64,000 nt of DNA from Acorus gramineus. Its lineage: Eukaryota > Streptophyta > Magnoliopsida > Acorales > Acoraceae. A program made the position numbers and the translations under genes. This document shows, piece by piece, positions 45,605-57,666 of the stretch. Each line of letters starts with the position of its first letter. Position 1 is the stretch's first letter. The stretch is from positions 1 to 64,000 of the forward strand of contig JAUJYN010000101.1 of the NCBI GenBank assembly GCA_030737835.1, in the 5' to 3' direction. The notes under the pieces are model-generated. The model did no database searches and was not told where the DNA came from. It worked only from the letters and a program-made list of their open reading frames with translations.

Positions 45605-46138
45605 GGGAAAATGACAAAAAAAATTTCTTGAAAGTTAGAATTATCCAAATCTGCTATTTTTTAAAATTATACCTCAAAAAGTCTCATTTCACAATTTTGG
45701 AAACACAAAAGATTAATTCACCCTTATGTAATTAAATATTTAACATCCTTCTAACCCTGTTCGGTTATTCCACACTAAAAATCTATTTTTTCTACAAAAT
45801 AACAATCTCTCGATACATGATGAAAATCAATCTCCTTAGAGGTTTTGTTATTATATACCATATTGTGTGTTTCTTATATATATCTTACATGTTGTTTATC
45901 ATTTTTCATTGTGTATAATCATAATATGTAATTTAAATCTGTGTTGTGTCCCAATACAACAGATGATATTTTAGTATTCTAAATCTTTATTTACATATTT
46001 ATTTTTTGGTTATTTACATATTTTTATGACATCATTAGTACATATCCATTTTTTTAAAGAAACATCAACATTTAATAGAGTTCATAATAAAAAAAACTCA
46101 AATTATATTGATGCGGAGAATTTTTTTATCATTTTCCC
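45605..46138. mobile_element. Mutator-like MITE with 9-bp target duplication (534 bp)
   Basis: Inverted ends GGGAAAATGA...TCATTTTCCC. TTGAAACAT at 45596-45604 and 46139-46147. Segment B has a single unfilled copy, TTGAAAGAT, at 54878-54886. A 9-bp duplication and G-initial ends fit the Mutator superfamily. No transposase. Confidence 0.85.
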
Positions 46139-47686
46139 TTGAAACATTGTCTGAAATGATCGCTTGAAAAAAAAAAAAAAAAAAAGAATAATACAAAATA
46201 TTGTTCCATTGATGTAACGCGGAATGATTATATAATTATGAAGAGCTTTTTGCATATATACCCTTCGGATACATGCTAATTATTTTTATATCATTATAAT
46301 TCACATATTTATTTGTATACCATCAAAATCTTATTTAATATAAAAATATACCATTTGATCACTTCTTATGTTCAAAACCTGAAAAGAATAATTATAGAAA
46401 TATGATAAGTTAAGATAAAATTAAGACAATTAAATAATGACCGAGTTTTTGAAGTAGTTAATGACGATTTTGATCGAAAGTTATTTTTGTATTTCTTTTC
46501 TCATATTTAGTGTTATAGAATAATTTATAGAAGATCTAGGAACAAAATATTGACACATCATTATTCCTATCACAACGAATAGAAAAAATGAAGCCTCAAA
46601 AATATAAAAAATGACTATGAAAAAAGTAATTAATCATAAAAACATACAAGAATATTCTTTAAGCTTATATTTTAGAAAAAAAATTTAAAACCTCACTTTA
46701 AAAAATCTGAGAGATTCAATATAGAAATGATTAAAAATCAAAATAAATAAAAGAAATGACTAAAATATCTAAATCAATAATTTTTCAAACCCTCAAAACC
46801 ATATATCAATATTCTTATGAGAAAAAACCTTTTTACAATTTTTTTAACAAAAAAACTCGCAACTCCAAATCCCAATGTTTGCTATACACTTTAGTCTTTT
46901 GTTAAACCTATTTACATTTGCCACATCTAACACAGTATATAAAATCGATTAACATAATCAATGTTACATTATTATAGAAAATGCAAATAAAATATATGCA
47001 TTAATTTCATTTGAGAATGTCCTTCATTTCTATAAAAGATTAATATACTTATTATATAGGCATATATATATTTAAAAAATAATCAAATGTATGCATATTA
47101 ATTGAATGCAAATGGAACTGTACGTAATATTTTTGAATTTTAATTAAACTCACTCATTCAATTAGTATTCTTGCATTTATAACCCTCAAAAGAGTTTAAT
47201 TGTGCATGAATGCCCTTTTGAATTTTATTCCTGTAAAACTTAAAAAATTCATATCGTGTAAAATACCCCTTAAATGGGGATTCATGCAAAATTTAAACAT
47301 TTATTTCTGTTGGTGGAAATAGAATTTCAAAAGGGGCATATTAGCAATATAATTTTCTTTGAGAGTTCCATATGTAAAAAAACATTTTCATTATTAATTC
47401 CCACCCATCCATGCATATTTGATCAGGCATCCCCCTCTGTTATATATGTGTCACTTTTTGCCTTCTGATCACCATTGGAGCATTCTGGCAGTTTTTTCAA
47501 CTTTTTCCATTTTCGATCGGAACCGCTAAAATTTTGGACTTTTAGCCATCATCCTAAGCCTAAGGACTCCGATTGAAAATCTAACTGCATATTATGTGTC
47601 CTGGTGCCATTTCAAGCCACTCACGAAAATTTCATCGAATTCCGGTAATGTTTCAGAATTTCGCAGTTCTGAATCGTATCCGGGTT

Positions 47687-47791
47687 TTGACCAAGCGAGA
47701 AGTCATTAGATGACTTTGACCAACTCAAGTTTGACCCTTGACTTAGTCAATTGGTTTTGTTTTCCAGTGTGGTTGGGTTGACTAGGGTCAA
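47687..47791 (+). promoter_or_regulatory. Cluster of seven W-box cores in the second A2 LTR
   Basis: TTGACC/TTGACT cores at 47687, 47716, 47731, 47738, 47745 (rev), 47778 and 47786 (rev). Confidence 0.5.
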
Positions 47792-48805
47792 AGTTCCCCT
47801 AAACCTAACAAAACCTAACTAAACCTAATTAATTCTAAGTGTAAGTGAGTGTGTGTGTGTGGTGACTTAATGTCCACGCCTACCTATAGTAAATGCCCTA
47901 TTCATCTTCTTCTTTCTCTCAAGCTCTCACAAATCTCCCCCCCCCCCCCCCCTCTTTATTTCCACCATTTGATCTAGTAGAGGTGGTTAAAAAGAAAAGC
48001 CATTGAAGGAGAAAAGGAAGGTATTGTCCCGATCTATCTTTCCATGGTCTCGGATTTCCATTTCCCTTTGTTTTTCCTCCTCTCATGGCACCTCTTTTTA
48101 CCTCTGTTTTCAGCCATTCTTGGGCTGAGAAGAGGTCTTGGTAGTGGTGGCTTTGGTGGTGGCAAATCGGTGCGCGAAGAGCACCCGAAGATCCCTCCTT
48201 TCCTTTCCTCCCTTGGGTAAGCTTTCCTCCCCCTTATTTCCTTGTTTTAGATGCATGTTAGGGTGTGCATAGGGTGTATGCATGGTATGCATGTGTGTGG
48301 GGGTGAGGGAGGGCTGAGGAAGGGTGTAGGTTTGGCTCGGGCGCGCGTGCGGGGTCATTCGCGCGCGTGCGCGCGAGTCTGCGCGCGCGCAGGCAGAGCA
48401 GGCGCGCAGTCGGGCGCGCGGGCGTGCGCGCGGAGCGCTGCGCAGAGGCGCTGTGCGTGCGGTGCGCGCGGGGATGCGCGCAGGGGCGCAGTACGTGCGG
48501 TTAGGCGCGGGGCTGGACGCAGCGTGTCTGGGCGTGTGAGCAGGGGGCGCGGCAGCGTGCCTGGGCGGGCGGGCTGGGGCGCGGCAATGCGCCCGGGTCA
48601 CGGGCGTGCGTGCGTGCGTGCGCACCCGTGCGTACGCGTGCGGGTGGCCGTGCGCATGGCTGCCGTGGGTGCGGGAGTGTGTCGGGGCACTCAGACTCGC
48701 GTGCGTACGGGCCGTATGCATGCTTGTCCGAGTGTTAAGTATTTCTAGTGTATTTCTTGCATATTTGTATAGATTACTCACCATTTTGATTTCTATGTCT
48801 TGCAG

Positions 48806-48841
48806 ATCTTGACGGGCGGTCACGCGACGACCCGGGTATTG
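48806..48841 (+). other. 36-nt microexon-like block in LTR
   Basis: Between CTTGCAG and GTGAGT. Core GGTCACGCGACGACCCGGG. Confidence 0.6.
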
Positions 48842-49530
48842 GTGAGTGGGACAACCCAACCCAGTTGGGAGGCGTTCGATGCACGTAGGCGTGCATTGCC
48901 CTCCCCTGGGGCACCATAGTTGCATATTAGCTAGTATTAATTGTAAATTGTGCATGCATGATTATTATGTAGTATCCATGCCACCCTAGGCCTCGCATGT
49001 TAGGGATATGCACCCTTATGATATGTGTAAAGGCCCAAGCATCCTGATACCATGTTTTCATGCTAGGGAAGCCCCGACTATGCATGTTCCCATCTAGTTT
49101 AATTTAATTAAATCTAATGTGAGCATATAGTTACAAGCATGCCTTAGAGAATATTGTAACCTTGTGGTTATGATATGTGTCTCCCCGCATCTTAGTTATG
49201 CGCCCTGGAGGAATTCTGAAGAATTCATGACATTAGTAGAGTTGCAATCGGTGTCGGCGGATCCAAGTGGATCGTATCCGTGTGGGTAGGCTGTTTCTCT
49301 TCCCTTCGTTGGATCCGTGTAGGGACTCCTCAGCGTTAGACAGGCCGTCCTGACAGAGGGCTCCCATCAGTAGGTACCTCCTGATTGTGTTTCGGACTGT
49401 GCTGAATCGTGGGAGTAGACCAGGCGAGCTACGGATTGGGGGAGAGACTATCGGTGGACCAAGGGTGATTAACAGCCTAGTCAGTCCCAAAAGACCATGT
49501 TACCCCTTTGAGGGTGAGGGTGAGGGTGTG

Positions 49531-49555
49531 GTGGGTCGGCGATGTAGCGACCCAC
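49531..49555 (+). other. Perfect stem-loop after a G-tract
   Basis: GTGGGTCG pairs with CGACCCAC around a 9-nt loop, preceded by GAGGGTGAGGGTGAGGGTG. Confidence 0.7.
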
Positions 49556-50796
49556 TGGATTGTGTAGTACTGCCACTTAGAGGCTATAAATTATTTGAGG
49601 TTAATATGAATTGTGATGCATTGGTTGTGCTATTCACTGAGCGTGTGGCTCACCCCTCGCATATATTTTTCTCCAGTTATATCTGAGTCGGATCTGAAGG
49701 AGGAGCTCCCCGAGGCACATCAGCAGTAGCGGAGCAGCGTCACGTTCTGCGTGCGAGAGGCCATTCAGCATCCCCCTTTGATTGTATGTATTGTATTCCG
49801 TGCTTGGGCACACTTTTGTATTACATTTGGATGTTATTGTATATATTGGCTCTCACAGGACAGTTGATTATGTATCGAGTCTGTAATATATCTTTGATTT
49901 ACAGACTCAGTTTTTAGCTTCCGCTATTTGTGTATATATTATGTCAGCCTCATTGTTGTCTGTGTTGTCATTGTTGATGTTGTTTAGAGTATATTATTGA
50001 CCTCCTGTTTAGACTGCTGATATCATATATACCATTGCCGCGTCTCGGGGACGGCCGCCCTGGGGCGTGACACCCCCAGCTCCTTAAAGTTTATAATAAT
50101 AGTATAATCTTTGTAATTATATTTTGTAATAATTGATTATTTTTTCCTCTTTCCGTATTTGCTTCAAATTAACTATATATATTTAGTTTTCTATAGTTTT
50201 ATCATTTTGTTATATGATAAGTATTTAAATGACTTTATTTTTACTTTTATTATATTAATGTAATCAAAATATAAACAACCCCCCCCCCCCCCCCCCGCGT
50301 TTAGGGTGGAACATAAGCAAGGAATAAGGAATAGAGAAGAATACATGAGAATGGCAAAAAAAGTTGTTTGTTTTGTTAGAATAAACCTTGATAGCTATGT
50401 TTGGATAAGTTAGGATAAGCCTTAATAACTATTCTCAGGAAATTTTAGAATTGTTTATCAGACTTATCTATGTCAATGGAAAAAAATATTTTTTTCTGCC
50501 ATTTTAAAAAATTTATTTCACCTAACACTCTCTGCACACATTCCAAAAATTTTCACATCTATCATATCACACACACATCTTCCATACTTATTCCCAAACA
50601 CAAATAATTTATGCAGGGGTATAATTGTCATTCAAAAGTCATAAATTATTATCCAGCTTTCATCTATTACTTATCTTTACTTTATAAAAGTGAACCAAAC
50701 GATAAAAAGACCGCTTTTACGTTTTCTAATGAAATAGCAGAAAAAGCAACTTAACAAAAATTTATCTATTCAGGATGGATTGTAATCTATCCTAGT

Positions 50797-51910
50797 CAAT
50801 GTTCTAAAAAGCGCTAGGCACTAGTCGGGCGGTTGAGGGGGCCTAGGGATTAATCGCCTAGGGGGATTAATCAAGGATTAATCTGTCACTATTTTAATAA
50901 TACAAAATAATACAAAATAATATATTATAGTGTCATATATATATATATATATCAATCACAAATTTCTGTAATAAAAACAAAAATTAGACCCTTATTATTG
51001 TTTCAATCACTAATATAATAAATGAAGATTCATCAATACTATGCATGATGTCATGAATTATTAATTTGTTCATGAATACCAATTTAAAAATTGAATTGAG
51101 AGATTTTTAGGATAAATATAAAAATATAAAATTGTTATCTAATCATGATAAGATTGAACTTTAAATATTTATATTTTGAATATCCCTTTCATAATTGACA
51201 ACCCAAAAATGAGTTATCAAATTAAAAATCATTATTTAATTTTTTTTAAAAATCATTATGATTTTCATTGGGATTAATATTTTTATAAAAAGTTATATTC
51301 GTTTTATTAAAATTTAGACTCCATTTATTTTATTAACCTAAAGTACACGTTATATGATAATAATATTTCTTTGTGTTGTTTTTTATATAATCAACAGTGT
51401 GCTTATATCTGACTCTTGTAGTATTCCTAGTGTTCACGCAAAACATGTTTTGGGCTCAAAAATGGCCTTTTGTCTCATGCATAAATAGTCTCTCTTACCT
51501 TTCATCCTCTCTGGGTTTTTCACCTGGCCCCCAAAACACCAACTAAAGCACCTCCTCGGCTCCTCCCATCGTTCGGCACCTCCACAAGGCACCAACTCCT
51601 CCTCCCGGTCAACGTCCCCAACTCCATCATCTCTCTCGACATCGATCAGTCACCATCCCGACTCCATCACCCCTCCCAGCGTCGATTGGTCAGCTTCCCT
51701 AACTCCGTCATCCCTCCCAGCGTCGATCGGTCCCATCTCGACTCCTTCAGCTCTTGAACAAGCAGCAGTGTCAGCAGAAGATTGGGCTGACTAGGCCCGC
51801 CTAGGTGCCCGATTAGGCCAAGCTGCCTAGGGCCTAGGCGATGCAGGTAACACCCGCCTCCGCCTAAAACGCCGACTAGGCGCCGCTTAATGGCGCTTTT
51901 TAGAATACTG
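50797..51910. mobile_element. hAT-type non-autonomous element with 8-bp target duplication (1114 bp)
   Basis: Inverted ends CAATGTTCTAAAAAGCGC and (complement) CAGTATTCTAAAAAGCGC. ATCCTAGT flanks at 50789-50796 and 51911-51918. Segment B has the empty site ATCATAGT at 56678-56685. Internal GCCTAGGCG-rich subterminal repeats near both ends are typical of hAT transposase binding regions. No transposase coding is seen. Confidence 0.9.
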
Positions 51911-52333
51911 ATCCTAGTATAGCTACCAAGGGTGAATAACCATATCCACATCCCAAACAGGGGTTTGGTGAGTAAAGTAGATATGATTGTAAATCTTAAT
52001 TTGTTGATTAAACATCTTTTATTTAAAACTTGAATTCTATATTTTTTATATATTAATTGCAGATGTTATATTATAAAAATAAATACTATGTTGTGAGAGA
52101 ATATTTTAAAAAAATAAAATAAGGGTACTTTGGTTTTTCTATATAACTAAATTGGTGTTAATTAACATATTTAGAAAGATAATAAGGAAACTTAACTAGA
52201 GTTGAAAATATTTAAAAAAATTGTACTTTTAATTGATGTAAAAAAGTAGAGTATTTGTAATGGTATAAAAATAAATATCATATTTTTGAAGGATATATGT
52301 GCAAAAAACCCTTCTGTAAATGGTATTACTAAG

Positions 52334-53455
52334 CGACTCCTTGAGACCGTTTCCGGCTGGCAAGCCATTCCGGAACCCCATGATTGCAGCATCCTCGTTG
52401 CAATCTTTTACCTCGAACTTCAGAAGGCGGAAACGATCAAAATCATTTCGCCTTGCTACATTTGGATCTTCATCAGATCCTCGAGGTCTTTCTTCCTCCA
52501 CCGGCTACAAATGAAGTACTCGACAAACATGGTGCCGAGCTTCTCAAAGGTATGAATCATTGCGAGCAGAAGCAAATGGAACCCAAGTTAGTGCCGCCCC
52601 TTCCAAGGTGGAAGGGAAGAAAGAGACAGCACATTAGCTCATCGTATTGCTCATACAGCGCCATCGAATACCGAAACGCCAGGATGTGGTCGTAAGGGTT
52701 CGATGTCCCGTTGTAGAGCTTCAACTTTGGCTGAACGAACTTCCGTGGAAGTCATTTCCTGAGCACTGTGGTGCAAAATGGGGAAGTGAAGCCACGTAAT
52801 GTGTGTTCCACCATCCCATGATCTAGGGCCCCTCATACCTCGGATCGCAAGGTGTGATGGGCCTGCATAGCAACTCCTTCCGTCTGCTGCTGGAGTTGTG
52901 GGTCATCTTGATGTCTCTATGATGCCTCACGCAGGGCTGACCTCTCATGATGAGGTTGCCTGCGTGATGCCTCATGCCGGGCAGACAGCTCTCTTCGCAG
53001 AGAACATCTGCGCTCTTGCTCCGCTGGCTCCCGTCGGCTTGCTTGGGGTGAGTGGGAGTGCCAACAGAAGCGTTGTCGTCTATTCGAAGAAGAAGTGCTG
53101 CCTTCCGAATCAGGTGTAGCAACAGCTGGCAGATCATGTTGCACAGGGCTACAACGGAACGATCTCCCGAGTCTGCTATTATTGATGCTGCTCGTAAAGA
53201 ACTGCTACATCGAACCTTCGAGCATTTGTTGCATCGATCCTTGGAGATGAAGAAAGAGGCTCTCCTTTGCGGACTCCATCATCCGCTTGATATCCTGGGC
53301 TTGACTGGCTAGGGTCACAGGCGAATCATCCGTACCACTGGTTGACAGGAGGGTGCCTTGGTTCTGCCCCCTCCCTGAGTTGTTGTCGCTTCAATTCGGA
53401 TCAGACATTGCGAACATTGACTTTTTGTTCCATTTTCCCACAGATGGCGCCAAAC
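52334..53455 (-). pseudogene. Gag remnant of a second gypsy element
   Basis: The minus strand shows HILAFRYSMALYEQYDELMC, then LEGAALTW and, in another frame, AAIMGFRNGLPAGNGLKESL, the retrotransposon gag signature. The N-terminal part is Ser/Arg/Gln-rich. Multiple stops and frame changes. The downstream part is cut at 52334, where segment A begins. Confidence 0.72.
53437..53452 (-). other. Primer-binding-site region of the second gypsy element
   Basis: The minus strand reads TGGCGCCATCTGTGGG just inside the LTR end, the form seen in many plant gypsy elements. Confidence 0.7.
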
Positions 53456-54249
53456 TGAGGAGGATTTTTTCCCCTTCAGTTAAACAATCGGTCTTCGGAG
53501 CCTATCTCTTTGAACTCGGACCCGATTAGCAATGGATCATGCACTCACAAAGAAATCAGGGGGACACCAGTGTGATGTCAGTCAAAGGGCCTCCGAAGAG
53601 ATGTATCAGTAAGGGAATTCAAGGCAAAACTCACTTAATTTGGTAGCTTGAGAGTCGGAAATTAGATAACTTCACTTTTTTATTACCTCCCTTTTTATAG
53701 GGTCACTTGGCTAGATTGCCACTCCCACCTTCCATTGACTGTTATAATCGTTTCTCCATTAAATATGTAGTGGACGATCTTTATGGAAACCCTCACGTGT
53801 TAATGTGCCACTAATTACCCACGTTATGCAAGTAGGAGCCTTAATTATCCACCTGACAGTTACGGGCATTATGATCTTCTTACCGTTTCATTGGTTTTCC
53901 TCGTGGCCTTTGGCCTGATCGTCCGTCTGTTACGCCCGTGAGTGAATCTACGAGATGAAAGATCGCCCGACCAAACCTTCTGTCTGGTCGTGTCTTTTCT
54001 AATCGTTCGCGAGGTATAAGATCATCCGATCAGACTTCTAATCTGATCGTACCTTATATGCTCAAGCTGACATTCTTCCGCGAGGTGCTAGATTGTCTGA
54101 CTAGACCTTCAATCTAGTCGTGTCGCATCTACTAGGGAGTGTCATAATGACTCCTTGGATTCGGATCTGGGCTTACAGACTTGAGATATGATGGCCCATC
54201 AAACTGAAACCCATATCCTTCTTGGCTTGACACTTATCGTTATTTAACA
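53456..54249 (-). repeat. 5' LTR of the second gypsy element (about 794 bp)
   Basis: Minus-strand ends TGTTAAATAACG (54249) and CCTCCTCA (53456), the latter adjoining the primer site. No second LTR is present in the window. Confidence 0.68.
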
Positions 54250-54980
54250 TGGTGCAGATTTTTACCTTTACAATTTTATATAACAATATTTTGAATTTTT
54301 ATTGATTTGTTGATCTAGTTTTTTTATTGTATTCATGACGATAGTATGATATTTCACTTAATTAAATTATCAACGTTTGATTGAGACTGAGTTTTTGCTC
54401 TACTAAATTAATGGATTTCCTGCCCAGTGCGCTAACTTATTTAAAATAAATTTATTATCTTTAAAAATTCATAATCCGTATTCTTAATTTTTTTTATTTT
54501 GTGCTTTTAGTTAGTTAATAATTAATAATTGAACATGTTAGAAAATTGTTAATATATATGTATATAATCCAGTGATTCTTTCTCTAGATATAATCTAGTT
54601 TTAGATCATTAGCAACATATCATATTATTTCAAAATTCGTTTATGCATGTTATCTTTTAAATGTATATAATAATAAATTTTTTTGATGAATTAGTTAAAA
54701 TTCGTCTCAATTTTATTCAAATCAAAACAACACACGTCTGGAAAATATGACATGTGTTATAATAAGTTCTTCTATTGATGGAAAAAAAGGCACCCTTAGT
54801 GGTTGAACATAAAATATAAATAAATATTTTTTGGTTAGGGTAATAATAATCCAACATTTTAATAATACAATTTCTAATTGAAAGATTGTGTGATGTGACC
54901 GCTTGAAGAAACAGATAATATAAAATATTGTTCCATTGACGATGTAACGTCGAATGATTCTATAATTATAAAAGGCTTTT

Positions 54981-54985
<5 letters not shown>

Positions 54986-55024
<39 letters not shown>

Positions 55025-55031
55025 ATATATA
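54986..55031. repeat. AT microsatellite
   Basis: An (AT)n run interrupted once, absent from segment A. Confidence 0.9.
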
Positions 55032-55737
55032 GACCTTTTAAATACATGCTAATTATAAATCACATATTTATTTATATATCATCAAAATCTTATTTAATAT
55101 AAAATATACCATTTTATCACTTGTTATGTTCAAAACATAACTTAATTATAGTCACGGGTCAACCTAGGAATTAGGGCATGGGGTGTGGTGGAGAGTCAAA
55201 GAGAAATAGAAAAATAAAAAAAATAATTATAGCAATATGATAAGTTAAGACAAAATTAAGATAATTGAATAATAAACTTTTTGAAGTAATTAATGACGAT
55301 TTTGATGGAAAGTTATTTTTTTTATTTCTTTTCTCATATTTAGTGATATGGAATAATTTATAGAAGATCTAGAAAAAAATATTAAAATATCATTATGCCT
55401 ATCACAACGGATAGAGAAAATGAAGCTTCAAAAATAAATAAAAAAATGAATATGAAAAAACTAATTGATCACAAAACATAAAATCATATCTTTTAAGCTC
55501 ATATTTTGAAAATAGAATTTAAAATCACACTTTAAAAAAAATTGAGAGACTCAATATAGCAATGATTAAAAATCAAAATAAATAAAAGAAATCACTAAAA
55601 TATTTATATTATCAGTGATTTTTTAACCCCTCAAAACCATATACCAATATTCAATATTCTTATGAAAACAAACCTTTTTACAATTTTTCTAAAAAAAAAA
55701 CTCGCGACTCCAAATCCCAATGGGCGCTATACACTTA

Positions 55738-55967
55738 AGGTGCGTTTGGATGTGAGGTTGAAACTCTAAGATTCTTAAAATCTTATGTTTCAAACTCAGC
55801 TTTTGAAAACCTATGTTTTATTAGATTTTCAACCACAAGATTTTTTGGCTTAGAAATGAAGATTGTGGTTTGAAAAGCTAAACGCTGAAAATGTGTTTGG
55901 ATATGAGTTTTAAAATTTTTAGCTTTTCAAACACAGAATCTACCTAAACTCATATCCAAACGGACCC
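55738..55967. mobile_element. Tourist-like MITE with TTA target duplication (230 bp)
   Basis: Ends AGGTGCGTTTGGATGTGAG and (complement) GGGTCCGTTTGGATATGAG. TTA flanks at 55735-55737 and 55968-55970. Segment A has a single TTA at 46891-46893. The TTA duplication fits the PIF/Harbinger group. Confidence 0.88.
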
Positions 55968-57060
55968 TTAGTCTTTTTATAAACCTATTTACATTCATCA
56001 CGTCTAATACAATATATATAATCGATTAACGCAATCTATGTTACATTATTACGAAAAATATAAATAAAATATATGCATTTATTACATATGAGCATGTACT
56101 TCAATTCTTATAAAAGATTAATACACTTTATTATATACGTATATATATACTTAAAAAATAATAAAATGTATGCATGCCGGATACAAATGGACTGCACGTA
56201 ATATTATTGAATTTTAATTAAACTCACTCATTCAATTATTATTCTTGCATATATAACCCTCAAATGGCTTTAATTGTGCATGAATGCCCTTTTGAATTAT
56301 ATTCCTGTAAGCCTTGATAACTATTCTCAGAAAATGTTGGAATTGCGTATTAGGTTTATCTATGCCAATGGATAAAAATACATTTTTCTATAATTTTAAA
56401 AAATTTATCTCATTTAACACTCTCTACACGCATTCCAATTGTCATATTTATCATATCACACACATCTCTCATACTTATTCCCAAACACAAATAATTTATG
56501 GAGGGATATAATTGTCATTCAAAAATCATAAATTATTATCCATCGCTTATCTATCACTTATCCTTACTTTATCCAAGATGAATCAAACAACAAAAAGATC
56601 ACTTTTACATTTTTCAATGAGAATAACTAAAAAGGCAACCAAACAAAAATTTACCTATTCAGCATGGATTGTTATCTATCATAGTATAGCTATCAAGGGT
56701 GAATAACCCTATGTCACACCCCCAAGGGGGGGTTTGGTATTTAAAGTAGGTATGATTGTAAATCTTAATTTGTTGATTAAACATCCTTTGTTTAAAATTT
56801 GAATTTTAATTAACAATTATAGATGTTATATTATAAAAATAAATACTATGTTGTGAGAGAATATTTTAAAAAAATAAAATAAGGGTACTTTGGTTTTTCT
56901 ATATAACTAAATTGGTGTTAATTAACATATTTAGAAAGATAATAAGGAAACTTAACTAGAGTGACAAATATGTTAAAAAAATTATACTTTTGAATGGTAT
57001 AAAAATAAATATCATCTTTTTGAAGGATATATGTTCAAAAAACTCATCTATAAATGGTAT

Positions 57061-57666
57061 TATTAAATTTTATGTTTGGATATTTAAAATTTTAATAAAA
57101 ATATATAGTTATTTCTACTTATCCATCTATAATTATGCCTATAAAATAATATAAAAACACAAAATATAAAAATTATCAAAATTAGAAAAAGAAAAGCGAT
57201 AAAAAAAGAAAATCATCTAAATTTTTTCTATTCCTGTATTACTATTTTATATTCACGTACACAAGTTATTCATAAACCAAATCAGGGGTGAGGTTTTGAA
57301 ACATGTTTGGATTGATTATGAAAAGGAATTTTAACTTAAAAATGTTTTTAGTTTTTCTAAGAAACCAGATAAAATCTTTTAATTATAAATAAAAAGAATA
57401 TTTTAATTATCTAAAAAAATGAGAATTTAATCTTATAAGCATCTTTAAATGAAAATTTCCTTTCTAACTACGTTTAGAAGCAAGTTTGCAAAAGAGGGAC
57501 TCTTCCGCAGATTACTTAAGGTGTAACTCTGATTTGAGAGAGCAATGTCAGAATCCAATTTGGAAAAATGGGAGATCGGATTGGAAATCCACTCGTCCCT
57601 ATTACGATCTTCAACGAAATGTGTTCAAGGATAGGGATAGGCTGTGATCGTTGCTATGTTTCTCTA
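57061..57666. other. AT-rich spacer before type B LTR
   Basis: No gene or transposon terminus is recognised. Confidence 0.45.

Larger units (their letters stand above)
47438..50072 (+). mobile_element. Solo LTR, type A2 (2635 bp)
   Basis: TGTTATATATGTGTC to GGGGCGTGACA. Flanks CCCTC (left) and CCCCC (right) match in 4 of 5 bases, an imperfect duplication in C-rich target DNA. Putative intron 48217-48805 is the shortest (589 bp). 36-nt block 48806-48841. One G-tract/stem-loop unit 49490-49560. Confidence 0.92.
45018..52333 (+). repeat. Segment A of a direct duplication, with three later insertions
   Basis: From TATATAACAATATTTTG onward it matches segment B (54277-57060) over about 2.8 kb of shared sequence. 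A additionally contains a Mutator-type MITE (45605-46138), an A2 solo LTR (47438-50072) and a hAT-type element (50797-51910). The copies differ by several percent and small indels. No coding content is recognised in the shared sequence. Confidence 0.88.
54277..57060 (+). repeat. Segment B of the direct duplication
   Basis: Matches segment A in the same orientation. It lacks A's Mutator, hAT and LTR insertions but has its own Tourist-type MITE (55738-55967). A deletion joins sequence corresponding to 47239 with that of about 50424. Confidence 0.88.
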
